From Glaciecola amylolytica (GTDB lineage Bacteria > Bacteroidota > Bacteroidia > Flavobacteriales_D > Crocinitomicaceae), in NCBI GenBank assembly GCA_003856375.1, contig CP034120.1:806001-870000 (forward strand): DNA of 64,000 nucleotides, given 5' to 3'. Every line of letters starts with the position of its first letter. The stretch's first letter is position 1. A program made the translations under genes and the position numbers. The notes beneath the pieces were generated by a model. That model saw only the letters and a program-made list of their open reading frames with translations. It made no database searches and was not told the origin of the DNA. This document shows, in pieces, positions 37,597-46,976 of this stretch.

Positions 37597-38085
37597 ATGA
37601 AATATTTAAGCGTTCTAGCATTCGTTCTTTCGTTTTGTTTCCATGGCAAGGCACAAAGTATTCAGCGTTGTGATTCTATTCCAAATCTGAATACGGAGAT
37701 ATTGACAGTTCTAAAACCGTACATGGGGAAGAAAATACTGAGAGGCGAATGCTGGGATGTTCTTAGTCTGGCATTGAATGAAACGCATGCAAACTGGAAT
37801 GGTTATGATGTATTCGGAACGCCGTATGATTATAAAAAGGATTGTGTTTCTCCCGGCGATCTGATTGCGTTTAAAGGAGTGAAATTTGCCGGTGCTAAAA
37901 ACGGAACGAAATACTTCGAAACGATGGAAAAACATTTTGCCGTGGTGAAAGAAGTAAAACCAAACGGAGAATTGGTTCTATGGCATCAAAACACAGGAAA
38001 TTTCGGACGGAAATTAGGCGAATCAAGTATTTTCTTAGGTGATCTGAAAAAAGGGAAAATGCAGTTTTTTCGTCCTGTGAACTAG
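37597..38085 (+). CDS. Small exported NlpC/P60-like (papain-like fold) protein
   Basis: A 162-residue protein from ATG 37597, with signal peptide MKYLSVLAFVLSFCFHGKAQ. A longer frame that runs back into the porin gene is rejected. The mature domain has Cys52 in RGECWDVLSLALNE, a CVSPGDLIAFKG segment, His113 in KHFAVVKEV, then VLWHQN, ending KGKMQFFRPVN. This order (Cys helix, PGD-I strand, His strand) is that of NlpC/P60 or BBC1/AIM3-type cysteine-peptidase folds. It could be a small cell-wall or amide hydrolase; a lipid- or peptide-binding relic is possible. Its stop TAG shares the CTAG at 38082-38085 with the stop of the convergent methyltransferase gene. Confidence 0.65.
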   Translation: MKYLSVLAFVLSFCFHGKAQSIQRCDSIPNLNTEILTVLKPYMGKKILRGECWDVLSLALNETHANWNGYDVFGTPYDYKKDCVSPGDLIAFKGVKFAGAKNGTKYFETMEKHFAVVKEVKPNGELVLWHQNTGNFGRKLGESSIFLGDLKKGKMQFFRPVN

Positions 38086-39419
38086 TCAACGCGCATTCTG
38101 ATTCTCCATTCTTTCGGATACAGATTGTTGAAACGATTTCCCAAATGTTTCATCCACCCAAGTTTGGTTCCTTCAAACGAAACTGTGTTGAATCCATGCT
38201 TTCCATCGAGATTGAAGGTTTCTCCCTTTAAATAATGCAGGGCTTCTTCCTTGCTCAATTCAATCGTGGGAATTTGAGACAAAAGCAATCCGTTGCTCAA
38301 CGCCAAAGCTTCATTGGGAATCAATCCTTTTCTGGAAATTTCTCCCAGTTCTGTTCCCATTTTGATAATCCGAAGCTTGTGATGCAGGTTTTCGATCAAA
38401 TCCAATTTTCCGTTCGGAACAGCAAAAAGGTAATTGTTCCATTGAACAAATTCCGATTCATCGGTCGAAACCCATTCGTTCATCCAGCTTTCGGTTTTGA
38501 TCCGGGTCAATGAACTTTTCTTCTTTGATTTGTTTTTTTGCGTTCGCTCTTCTCCAAGTTTCCGGATCACGACCACGTAAAATCCTTCCGTTTTCAATTC
38601 GGAGGGAAGCGCATAATGCCCGATTTCTTTTCTGCCTTTTCTGGCAAAGGGAATTTCCGGGGAAACCAATTCGGAATGTGTCTGATCAAGAATCCATTCC
38701 ACATTTTCCTCGTTTTCCTGTTCATTGAACGTACAGGTGGAATAAATCAGATAGCCGTTTGGTTTCAACGAATCCCACACATCCATCACAATTCTTTTCT
38801 GTCTTGCAGCGCATAGATTTACGGATTCGACAGACCATTCATTCCGGGCTTCGGGATCTTTTCGGAACATTCCTTCTCCGGAACAAGGTGCATCGATTAA
38901 AATGCAGTCGAAAGTATTGTTGAGTGTTTCAAAGTCCGCAGGATCGTTATTGCTGACAAGCGTGTTTTTCGCACCCCATTTGGTCAGGTTTTCTTTCAGA
39001 ATGCGGGATCTGTTTTGAATCACTTCATTAGCCACCAGCAATCCTTTTTCCTGCAAAAAATCTGCGATAAGCGTACTTTTTCCTCCCGGAGCAGCACACA
39101 AATCCAAGACAATCGGATCTTCCGGCAAGGCAATCTGACGCAAAATACAGTCGATAAATTGCGAACCTGCTTCCTGTGGATAGTATCGTCCGCCGTGAAA
39201 ATGCGGATCAAGCGTGAAAATGGGTCTTTCTTTCAGATAGAATCCGTTTTTCGACCAGGGAATTGTTTCCAGATCTGTGAAAACAGAAGGACCTTTGAGC
39301 GAATTGATCCGAATGGCAATCGGTTGTTCTTCATTCAGAGCGTTCAGCAGGGAAGTTCCCAAAAAGGCGTCTTCACTGACACGTTTCACAAATGCTTCCG
39401 GAAGTTCAATTTTTTTCAT
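38082..39419 (-). CDS. rsmF: rRNA (cytosine-C5-)-methyltransferase, RsmF-type
   Basis: A 445-residue protein of the Nol1/Nop2/Sun family. SAM motif I reads LDLCAAPGGKSTLIADFL; the two catalytic Cys motifs are DAPCSGEGMFRKDPEA and STCTFNEQENEENVEWIL. The C-terminal 150 residues match the RsmF-type PUA-like extension rather than RsmB. It methylates a cytosine C5 in 16S rRNA (C1407 in E. coli), though tRNA cannot be excluded by sequence. It overlaps the end of tsaD by 4 nt (ATGA), so the two are translationally coupled. Confidence 0.88.
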   Translation of the reverse strand: MKKIELPEAFVKRVSEDAFLGTSLLNALNEEQPIAIRINSLKGPSVFTDLETIPWSKNGFYLKERPIFTLDPHFHGGRYYPQEAGSQFIDCILRQIALPEDPIVLDLCAAPGGKSTLIADFLQEKGLLVANEVIQNRSRILKENLTKWGAKNTLVSNNDPADFETLNNTFDCILIDAPCSGEGMFRKDPEARNEWSVESVNLCAARQKRIVMDVWDSLKPNGYLIYSTCTFNEQENEENVEWILDQTHSELVSPEIPFARKGRKEIGHYALPSELKTEGFYVVVIRKLGEERTQKNKSKKKSSLTRIKTESWMNEWVSTDESEFVQWNNYLFAVPNGKLDLIENLHHKLRIIKMGTELGEISRKGLIPNEALALSNGLLLSQIPTIELSKEEALHYLKGETFNLDGKHGFNTVSFEGTKLGWMKHLGNRFNNLYPKEWRIRMRVD

Positions 39420-40444
39420 GGTTTCACAAATGGTAATCGCGCATTTGCACTGATACTCTGATCGGCAAACTGCTTATTTTCTGCCAGGAATTTTCCTGCG
39501 ATGGCAATCATTGCGGCGTTATCCGTACAATACTCGAATTTGGGAATATAGACATTCCAACCGAGTGTTTTTCCTTCTTCCGTCAACCTGTTTCTTAATC
39601 CGGAGTTTGCTGAAACACCGCCTGCAATGGCAATTTCGTTGATTCCGGTATCTTTTGAAACCTTTCGCAGCTGTTTAAACAGGATTTCTAAAATCGTATG
39701 CTGAATGGAAGCACACAAATCGGCTTTATTCTCTTCGATGAACTGCGGATTTTTAGCCACTTCTTTCTGAATAAAATAAAGAACGGAAGTTTTTAATCCG
39801 CTGAAACTGAAATTGTATCCGTCTACCTGCGGTTTGGAAAAAGAAAACGCTTTTGGATTTCCCTCTTTCGCATAGCGGTCGATTAACGGTCCGCCGGGAT
39901 AAGGAAATCCAAGAATTTTGGCCGTTTTATCAAAAGCTTCTCCGGCTGCATCGTCGATGGTAGAGCCCAAAACAATCATTTCAACAGGAGAATTAACCCG
40001 AACCAATTGCGTATGCCCTCCGGATACCGTTAGACAGATAAATGGAAATTTCGGGATCGGAGTGCCTTCATTGATGAAGTGAGCAAGAATATGCGCATGC
40101 ATGTGATGAACGGCAATCATCGGCTTATTTAACGCAAGACTCAAAGATTTGGCAAAAGCAGTTCCTACAACTAAAGAACCCATTAAACCCGGACCTTGTG
40201 TAAATGCAATTAAATCAATATCTTTCAGGGTAACGGAGGCTTTTTTTAAGGCTGCATCCACAACCGGAATAATATTTTGTTGATGAGCTCTCGATGCCAG
40301 TTCGGGAACAACACCACCATACTGTTCATGGATCGCCTGACTAGCCGTAACATTGGATAAAATGGTATCATTTTTGAGTACAGCGGCAGAAGTATCATCA
40401 CAAGATGATTCAATTCCCAGAATTACTAATGATTGTTGGCTCAA
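39416..40444 (-). CDS. tsaD: tRNA threonylcarbamoyladenosine synthase subunit TsaD
   Basis: A 342-residue protein that transfers the threonylcarbamoyl group to A37 of ANN-decoding tRNAs, with TsaB and TsaE. Motifs are ILGIESSCDDTSAAVL near the start, HHMHAH at 113-118 (metal ligands), SGGHTQLVRV and GGVSANSGLRNRL. The start codon is TTG at 40444: there is no in-frame ATG or GTG close by, and only the TTG places MSQQSLVILGIESSCDD correctly. It is divergent from tamB with a 24-nt gap and overlaps the methyltransferase gene by 4 nt at its end. Confidence 0.95.
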   Translation of the reverse strand: MSQQSLVILGIESSCDDTSAAVLKNDTILSNVTASQAIHEQYGGVVPELASRAHQQNIIPVVDAALKKASVTLKDIDLIAFTQGPGLMGSLVVGTAFAKSLSLALNKPMIAVHHMHAHILAHFINEGTPIPKFPFICLTVSGGHTQLVRVNSPVEMIVLGSTIDDAAGEAFDKTAKILGFPYPGGPLIDRYAKEGNPKAFSFSKPQVDGYNFSFSGLKTSVLYFIQKEVAKNPQFIEENKADLCASIQHTILEILFKQLRKVSKDTGINEIAIAGGVSANSGLRNRLTEEGKTLGWNVYIPKFEYCTDNAAMIAIAGKFLAENKQFADQSISANARLPFVKP

Positions 40445-40450
40445 CTTTGT

Positions 40451-40458
40451 TAATTTTG
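40451..40458 (+). promoter_or_regulatory. -7 box of tamB
   Basis: TAATTTTG, 10 nt before the tamB ATG at 40469, in the 24-nt gap between divergent tsaD and tamB. Confidence 0.45.
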
Positions 40459-40468
40459 TATGTAATAC

Positions 40469-43400
40469 ATGGCAAAAGTACTCAAAATACTAGGTAGAAT
40501 AGTAGGGATTTCTTTTGAATGGGTGCTTTTAGTACTCATTGTTTTTGCTTTTGCCATCCGTACAAGCCAATTTCAGACTTATTTGGGAACTCTGGCAACC
40601 AATTTCTTATCCAAAGAATTGGAGGCAGAATTCCGGATCGGGAAGATCGATGTGGTCTTTTTCGACAAAGTGTACCTCAAGGATGTATTTGTTCGTGATC
40701 AGCACGGCGATACGCTGGCTTCTTTAGAGCAAATCATGGTTCGTGTAAAAGATTTTGATCTGGGTGGAGATTTCATTCACCTCAAAAGCGTCGGACTTTT
40801 AAACGGAAGAGTAGGAATTGAGCGCGATACGATTACCGGAGATTACAATTACGATTTTATAGCAGATTATTTTTCAGGAAAAAAATCAAACAAGCCGAAG
40901 TCGGAGCCTCCAAGTGTGACGGTCGATAATATTGATATTGAATGGGTAACCATTTCGTATGATGATAACCGGAAAAGTCACGGAACATTCGGAATGGATT
41001 ATGACCACCTGAAATTCAACAACGTGATTCTGCATATTGCGGATTTTAAGGAAGAAAAAGGAGTTTTGTCGTTTCAGCTGAAACATCTTCAGACATGGGA
41101 GAAATCAGGCTTCTGGCTCAAACGGCTCTACGCCAATGCGGTCATTAATCCGGACAAGGGAATCTTGCTGAGTAATGTGGAAATCAACACTTCCAGGTCG
41201 GATATTTATGCTTCCAAACTGAACATGCTAATGAGCAGCCTGAAGGGATTCAATAGCTTTGAGGACAGTGTTTCTTTTGATGCGGTGATCGATTCATCCC
41301 AGGTCAGTTTCCGGGATATTGCCATTTTCGGCCATGCGCTGGAAGGAATGAATGAAGTTGTTTCGTTGAGTGCGGAAGTCACGAAGAAAATAAAGGATCT
41401 GAGAATCGATAACATGGATTTGCGCTTCGGAACCCGGAGTGTGATTCGCGGAGATTATTCCTTGCCGGATTTCAGACAAATGAGCGGTTCTTCTTTCCAT
41501 GAACAGATTGATTATGCCCTGATTGATTTTTCGGATGTAGAAGCCATCAAACTCCCCAAGGATACGGGAATCAAACGGATGAACTTTGATGAAATGGTCG
41601 ACAGACTTCAATTTGCGGAAGTTCAGAATACCTTTGTCAAAGGATCGATTGATCAGTTTTCTGTGAAAAGTGACAAGCTCCAATCTGTTTTGGGATCTGT
41701 GCAGCTCGATAACGAAATAACCTTCAACAAACTACCAGCCGGAGGATATTCTTTCAACCGTACACAAGGTGAAAATTACGATATTGCCATAGATAGTTTT
41801 AATCTGGGTAAATTCTTGAATAACACAAATTTCGGAAGTGTTTCCGGACAGGTTTATTTGAGTGGAATTGTAGGACAAAAAGACATGATTCGCCTCGAAA
41901 CACTGGAAGGTGAAGTGAGCAAGTTCATGTTCAACGATTACAGCTATTCGAATATTTCGGTGAGCAATGGCTCTTTCATCAATAATGTACTGGATGCGAA
42001 TCTGAAAGTGAATGATCCGAATCTGGAACTGGCATTCAATGGTTCTGTTGATGCATCTAAAATCCAGCATTTTGATTTCAAAGTCGGCATTAAAAAAGCC
42101 AATTTAGGAAAACTGCATTTTGATACGGATGAGGAATCTTCATTCATCGGAAATCTGGATATGGATTTGAAGGGAAATTCTCTTGAAACCTACGAAGGAT
42201 TGATTCATGCAGATAGTATTGAGTTCTTAAAGGACAAAAAGAAGGTGAACTTGCCTGAGTTGAGCCTTTACATTGAACGAAACACTGAAAGTGATCGCTT
42301 TGAGTTGAGAAGCGCTATTCTGGATGCAGATGTAAACGGAAAAATTAATTTCAATACCATTCCGATTGCGATTAACAACGGACTTTCAGATGCATTTCCA
42401 TCCTATTTTTCCCCGAAAAAATTTCCAAAAGGAACGGATTCAAAAGATCATTTTGATCTGAATGCAACGATCAAGGATTCCAAAGAATTCTTCGATATTT
42501 TTGCTCCGAAACTGGAAGTTGCTTACGGAACGATTGTCAAGGTGGAACTGGATTCCAGAGTTCACCATCAGATGCTGGATGTTAAATCCTCGAAAATCAA
42601 ATACGAGAAACTCATCAATGAGAAAAGCGATGCCTTTCTGACAAATGTGGATTTGCATCAGGAATTCTCACAGGGAGAAGGTTCCTTAATTCTGAAAGCC
42701 GATAAAACGCAGCTGCGGGATTCATTGGATATCGAAAACATTCAGTTGACGATGGATGGAACGAAGAACATCTATAAAACGGATCTGATCTGGAATAAAG
42801 ATGTGGAAAACACCTCTGATTTTGATTTCATTGTGGATGTTCGCGAAGAAGGTGAATTCGACATTCAGGTAAAACCGTCCTATTTCTCGGTGAAAAACAA
42901 CCGTTGGGAAATCATGAATACGGCACAAATGGTTTATTGTGCAAATCATTTGGAGATCAATCACCTCATGCTGGAGCGAGACAATCAGTTCCTGGCATTG
43001 AACGGAGTATTGTCTGAAGATCCGGAAGATTACCTGACGATCAACGCACATGAATTGCATGTAGAAGAGTTTTCTTCCTTGTTGGGAATCGGAATCAAAA
43101 TGCAGGGAAATCTTGATGGAACAGCCCGTTTGGCAACACCGTTTACAGATATTCGTGTGGACGGCGACATGGTGCTGAAGGATTTGTTCCTGGAAGGGCA
43201 GGAAGTTGGTGATGTTCACGTAAACGGAATTTGGATCGATTTAGAACAGAAGATCATTCTGAACGGAGATTTGAAATACAAAGACCTGCAAACCTTTGAT
43301 TTCAATGGGTATGTACTGCCATTTAAGAAAGACGATAATATCAACTTCGATTTGGAGTTCAAGGATATGAACTTGTCTTTTGCGAACGCATTCATGGACC

Positions 43401-45103
43401 CGGATGTGATATCCGATATCGCAGGAAGCATCAAAGGAGTTGTTCAGGCAACGGGAAGTATTGATGAGCCGATCATTAACGGAAATCTGCAGTTGAAAAA
43501 CGGAGGATTGAGAGTAGGGATTTTAGGAACACATTACAGCCTGAGTGGTCCGTTGAAATTTGACGGGGAAAATGACGGTATCTACGGAACCTTCCCGGTG
43601 TTGGATGATGAAGGAAACATGGCGTATGCATTGGCTACGGTCTTCCACAATAACTTCAAGGATTTCTCAGCAAGTTTTGATCTTCTTTTCGATGAATCGG
43701 TTGGTGGGTTCAGAGATCCGATCAGCAGAAGACCTTTGAGTCCGACTAAGAAATTTATGGTCTTGAATACAGCCTACAAGGAAGGAACAATTTATTACGG
43801 AAAAGCGTATGCAACCGGAAATGCGAGTATTCTTTTCGAGGAAGGAAATACGGAAATCACGGTAAATGCCAAAACGGAAAAAGGAACGCATGTTGATTTG
43901 CCGTTGTATGGTGCCAAAGAAATCAGCGAGTTTGATTTCATTGATTTCAATACCGACACGGCGAAGGTTCGAAAGAAACTGGATTTGACCGGAGTGGATC
44001 TGAAACTGAATATTAAAGCAACTCCGGATGCCAATATCCGATTGATTCTGGATAATCAGACGAATGAAGAGCTTCGTGCAACAGGTAGCGGTGATATCGG
44101 CTTAGAGGTGGATAATTTCGGTCAGATCAGAATGACCGGACAATACATGATCAACAGCGGTCAGTATGATTTCGTATTGAACCCGATTAGGAAAACCTTT
44201 GAATTGGATCAGGGAAGTAAGATTACCTGGTCGGGAAGTCCTTATGATGCGAATCTGGACATCAAAGCTTATTACAAAGTGAATGCGAGTCTGGATGAGT
44301 TGAATCGCGACCAGATCGGAGGATCTTCGACCACTAAATCAGAGGTGCGTTGTGTATTGAATATTACTCAAACCTTGTCCAGTCCGGCGATTGCTTTGGA
44401 TATTGAAGTGCCGAATGCAAGCGAATCCGGAAAAGAAGTATTGGCTAAAATCCGTTCGAACAAAGATGAGGTACAGAAACAGTTCTTCACTTTGCTGGTA
44501 TTGAATCGTTTCCAGGGAGTAGGAGGAAACAACGGAAGTTACGGTGGTGTGGCGGAAGTAATTACTCAGCAAATCAACGCGGCGCTTGATCAGTTGTCGA
44601 AAGATGTAAAAATGAATGTCGGATACAATGATAATACACTAACGGGAGATAAAAACTTCCAGTTCGGACTTCAGCGTGCTTACGGAGCGAAACAAAATAT
44701 CATCCTGAAAACTTCCCTCGGGGTTTCAAATAACACTTCTTCAGGAACACCAACCAATTCCCTGATCGGAAGCTTTAACCTGGATTACCTGATCAACGAT
44801 GACGGATCTTTCCGGATTTCGCTTTTCAATGAATCCAACGACAAAGGAATTCTGAGCAACAAGGATAAGGGGGAATTCACGCAAGGTGTCGGTTTGCACT
44901 ATGAAGAAAGCTTCAACAATATTTCCGAATCACGGATTATTGAGTTTTTCACCAACCTGTTCAGAAAGAAAAACAAGGTGAACAACTCCAAACGCAAAAA
45001 CCGCGTTCCGGTGGATTACGTTCCCGGACAACCTCAGGCGGTGAATCCTGAAAAGGAAGAAAAAACAGAACCGACTCCACAAGGAGAACAACCGATTCCG
45101 TAG
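40469..45103 (+). CDS. tamB: TamB-family translocation and assembly module protein
   Basis: A 1544-residue protein with one N-terminal membrane anchor (about 15-31, VLLVLIVFAFAIR) and a long periplasmic body of repeated amphipathic strands. The C-terminal DUF490/TamB domain is visible from LTGVDLKLNIKATPDANIRL through GQYDFVLNPIRKTFELDQGS. A low-complexity tail ends KTEPTPQGEQPIP. TamB-like proteins form a long beta-taco groove between membranes and are implicated in phospholipid transport or outer-membrane protein assembly. The tsaD-tamB divergent pair is a common Bacteroidota arrangement. No TamA gene lies in the window. Confidence 0.9.
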   Translation: MAKVLKILGRIVGISFEWVLLVLIVFAFAIRTSQFQTYLGTLATNFLSKELEAEFRIGKIDVVFFDKVYLKDVFVRDQHGDTLASLEQIMVRVKDFDLGGDFIHLKSVGLLNGRVGIERDTITGDYNYDFIADYFSGKKSNKPKSEPPSVTVDNIDIEWVTISYDDNRKSHGTFGMDYDHLKFNNVILHIADFKEEKGVLSFQLKHLQTWEKSGFWLKRLYANAVINPDKGILLSNVEINTSRSDIYASKLNMLMSSLKGFNSFEDSVSFDAVIDSSQVSFRDIAIFGHALEGMNEVVSLSAEVTKKIKDLRIDNMDLRFGTRSVIRGDYSLPDFRQMSGSSFHEQIDYALIDFSDVEAIKLPKDTGIKRMNFDEMVDRLQFAEVQNTFVKGSIDQFSVKSDKLQSVLGSVQLDNEITFNKLPAGGYSFNRTQGENYDIAIDSFNLGKFLNNTNFGSVSGQVYLSGIVGQKDMIRLETLEGEVSKFMFNDYSYSNISVSNGSFINNVLDANLKVNDPNLELAFNGSVDASKIQHFDFKVGIKKANLGKLHFDTDEESSFIGNLDMDLKGNSLETYEGLIHADSIEFLKDKKKVNLPELSLYIERNTESDRFELRSAILDADVNGKINFNTIPIAINNGLSDAFPSYFSPKKFPKGTDSKDHFDLNATIKDSKEFFDIFAPKLEVAYGTIVKVELDSRVHHQMLDVKSSKIKYEKLINEKSDAFLTNVDLHQEFSQGEGSLILKADKTQLRDSLDIENIQLTMDGTKNIYKTDLIWNKDVENTSDFDFIVDVREEGEFDIQVKPSYFSVKNNRWEIMNTAQMVYCANHLEINHLMLERDNQFLALNGVLSEDPEDYLTINAHELHVEEFSSLLGIGIKMQGNLDGTARLATPFTDIRVDGDMVLKDLFLEGQEVGDVHVNGIWIDLEQKIILNGDLKYKDLQTFDFNGYVLPFKKDDNINFDLEFKDMNLSFANAFMDPDVISDIAGSIKGVVQATGSIDEPIINGNLQLKNGGLRVGILGTHYSLSGPLKFDGENDGIYGTFPVLDDEGNMAYALATVFHNNFKDFSASFDLLFDESVGGFRDPISRRPLSPTKKFMVLNTAYKEGTIYYGKAYATGNASILFEEGNTEITVNAKTEKGTHVDLPLYGAKEISEFDFIDFNTDTAKVRKKLDLTGVDLKLNIKATPDANIRLILDNQTNEELRATGSGDIGLEVDNFGQIRMTGQYMINSGQYDFVLNPIRKTFELDQGSKITWSGSPYDANLDIKAYYKVNASLDELNRDQIGGSSTTKSEVRCVLNITQTLSSPAIALDIEVPNASESGKEVLAKIRSNKDEVQKQFFTLLVLNRFQGVGGNNGSYGGVAEVITQQINAALDQLSKDVKMNVGYNDNTLTGDKNFQFGLQRAYGAKQNIILKTSLGVSNNTSSGTPTNSLIGSFNLDYLINDDGSFRISLFNESNDKGILSNKDKGEFTQGVGLHYEESFNNISESRIIEFFTNLFRKKNKVNNSKRKNRVPVDYVPGQPQAVNPEKEEKTEPTPQGEQPIP
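40473..40480 (-). promoter_or_regulatory. Possible -7 box of tsaD inside tamB codons 2-4
   Basis: TACTTTTG on the minus strand, 28 nt before the tsaD TTG. It lies within the first codons of tamB (ATGGCAAAAGTACTC), so it may be a coincidence of Lys-Val codons. Confidence 0.3.
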
Positions 45104-45436
45104 AGATTTTTCAGGGATGTATATACTGAACACAGGTAATCTCTGAAACCTGCTTTTTTGAACATAAATTTTGCCCAAAATTCAGGTGATAGTTTACCAC
45201 AGATTAAAGCGAGCCTATCGGCCTCGTTGAAATGGAGGCTGGTAAGCACCATAAAAAATCTGCACATCTGCGGGAGAAAATCAAGAATGCTTATTATCCT
45301 TTTTGCGTTTTTCCGAACCTTCCGGAGGAGAAGAAAGCTCATTTTCAGGGCTTCTATATCAAATTGACAAAGTATCGTAGTTCTTATTAGGTGATTCGTC
45401 TCACTTTAATTATTTTTACCGCCATTGAAAGAATCT
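45104..45436. other. 333-nt gap with a weak terminator and a possible interspersed-repeat relic
   Basis: No convincing coding frame. A weak hairpin CAGGT/ACCTG followed by CTTTTTTG lies at 45133-45158 and could end tamB. From about 45194 a stretch reads CCACAGATTAAAG...AAATCTGCACATCTGCGGGAGAAA. This recalls the CACAGATTA...AATCTGCGGG type of intergenic sequence seen in many Bacteroidota (from memory). A small CGAG/CTCG hairpin sits inside it. The accC promoter should lie near 45400 but I find no exact TAnnTTTG box. Confidence 0.4.
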
Positions 45437-46921
45437 ATGAAAAAAGTTTTAATTGCAAATAGAGGAGAAATAGCGCGACGTGTCATCCGCTCATTGAAAA
45501 AAATGAACATTGCGACTGTCGCAATTTATTCAGATGCAGATGCCAATGCACCGCACGTTTATGAAGCTGATGAAGCTGTTTATGTCGGGAAATCACCGTC
45601 CTCCGAATCGTATTTGCAACAAGATGTTATTCTGAAGCATTGTAAAGAACTGGGAGTTGAAGGTATTCATCCCGGTTACGGATTTTTGTCTGAAAATGCA
45701 GGTTTTGCAAGAAAGGTAAAAGAAGCCGGAATTAAATTCATCGGCCCGTCTCCGGAAGCAATGGAGTTGATGGGAGATAAATTATCCGCAAAACAAGCCG
45801 TAAAAGGTTACAATGTGCCATTGGTTCCCGGAGTTGATGAAGCAATTACAGATGTGGAAGCAGCAAAGAAAATTGCAGCAGAAGTCGGTTTCCCGATTTT
45901 GATCAAAGCATCTGCCGGAGGAGGTGGAAAAGGAATGCGTTTGGTAAACCACATTGATGAATTTGAAGAGCAAATGAAAATGGCACAAAGTGAAGCACGT
46001 TCTTCCTTTGGAGATGACGCTGTTTTCATTGAGAAATTTGTAACAAAGCCAAGACATATTGAAATTCAGGTTTTCGCAGACCAACTGGGAAATGTGATTT
46101 ATTTGTTTGAACGTGAATGCTCCATTCAGCGTCGTCACCAAAAAGTGATTGAAGAAGCTCCTTCTGCGATTTTGTCGCCGGAATTGCGTAAGAAAATGGG
46201 AGAGGCGGCAGTAGCGGTTTGTAAAGCATGTAATTACGAAGGTGCCGGAACGGTTGAGTTCTTGTTGGATGCCGATTTGAACTTCTACTTTTTGGAAATG
46301 AACACGCGTTTGCAGGTAGAGCATCCGGTAACGGAAGAAATCACCGGAACGGATTTGGTAGAATGGCAGGTACGTGTAGCTCGCGGAGAACGTTTGCCGA
46401 AATTGCAGGATGAACTTTCCATTCACGGACATTCGATTGAAGTGCGTGTATATGCAGAAGATACATTGAACGGATTTATTCCGGATATCGGAACCTTGAA
46501 TCGTTACCGCAGACCGCGCAAAGACATGGCGCGTGTGGATGATGCATTTGAAGAAGGAATGGAAGTTCCGATCTATTACGATCCGATGATTGCCAAATTG
46601 GTTGTTTGGGGAGAAACCCGTGAAGAAGCAATTCAGAAGATGATTATTGCAATCAATAACTACGAGATTTCCGGATTGAAAACAACCCTTGATTTCGGGA
46701 AATTTGTGATGATGCACCCGGCATTTCAATCAGGTGATTTCGATACCAATTTTGTGAAGCATTACTTCGAAAATCCGAAAGTCATGTGGGAAATGTTCAA
46801 GGATGAAAACTCAGCTTTGGAAGCCGGAATCTCTCAGGTTTGGAAAGATTTGACAGATAAGACGAACAAAAATGCTGCATCCAGAGAGATTACTTCGACC
46901 TGGAAATTGCATGCACATTAA
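45437..46921 (+). CDS. accC: Biotin carboxylase subunit (acetyl-/propionyl-CoA carboxylase)
   Basis: A 494-residue protein from ATG 45437; an upstream TTG is not a likely start. It uses ATP and bicarbonate to carboxylate biotin on a carrier protein. The opening KKVLIANRGEIARRVIRSLK is diagnostic, with the ATP-grasp loop KASAGGGGKGMRLV, the EMNTRLQVEHPVTEE active-site block and EVRVYAED. The family length is about 450-500. There is no fused biotin domain. No carrier (accB) or carboxyltransferase lies next to it, so it could serve fatty-acid synthesis or propionyl-CoA carboxylation; the sequence does not decide. A palindromic terminator follows after 16 nt. Confidence 0.93.
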   Translation: MKKVLIANRGEIARRVIRSLKKMNIATVAIYSDADANAPHVYEADEAVYVGKSPSSESYLQQDVILKHCKELGVEGIHPGYGFLSENAGFARKVKEAGIKFIGPSPEAMELMGDKLSAKQAVKGYNVPLVPGVDEAITDVEAAKKIAAEVGFPILIKASAGGGGKGMRLVNHIDEFEEQMKMAQSEARSSFGDDAVFIEKFVTKPRHIEIQVFADQLGNVIYLFERECSIQRRHQKVIEEAPSAILSPELRKKMGEAAVAVCKACNYEGAGTVEFLLDADLNFYFLEMNTRLQVEHPVTEEITGTDLVEWQVRVARGERLPKLQDELSIHGHSIEVRVYAEDTLNGFIPDIGTLNRYRRPRKDMARVDDAFEEGMEVPIYYDPMIAKLVVWGETREEAIQKMIIAINNYEISGLKTTLDFGKFVMMHPAFQSGDFDTNFVKHYFENPKVMWEMFKDENSALEAGISQVWKDLTDKTNKNAASREITSTWKLHAH

Positions 46922-46936
46922 ATAATTCCAAATTAT

Positions 46937-46976
46937 AAAAAGTAAGGGGCGAAAAATTTTTCACCCCTTACTTTTT
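46937..46976. terminator. Long palindromic bidirectional terminator, GAAAAATTTTTC-core family, copy 4
   Basis: Arms AAAAAGTAAGGGGCGAAAAA and TTTTTCACCCCTTACTTTTT, 20 pairs with one C-A mismatch (a G-U on the other strand), symmetrical T tracts on both sides. It sits between convergent accC and the barrel gene and runs onto the latter's stop codon. Confidence 0.85.

Noticed and set aside
45782-46729. 315-codon frame opposite accC
   Set aside because: It is the reverse shadow of a conserved carboxylase gene; the product is rich in Cys/His/Phe without any domain.
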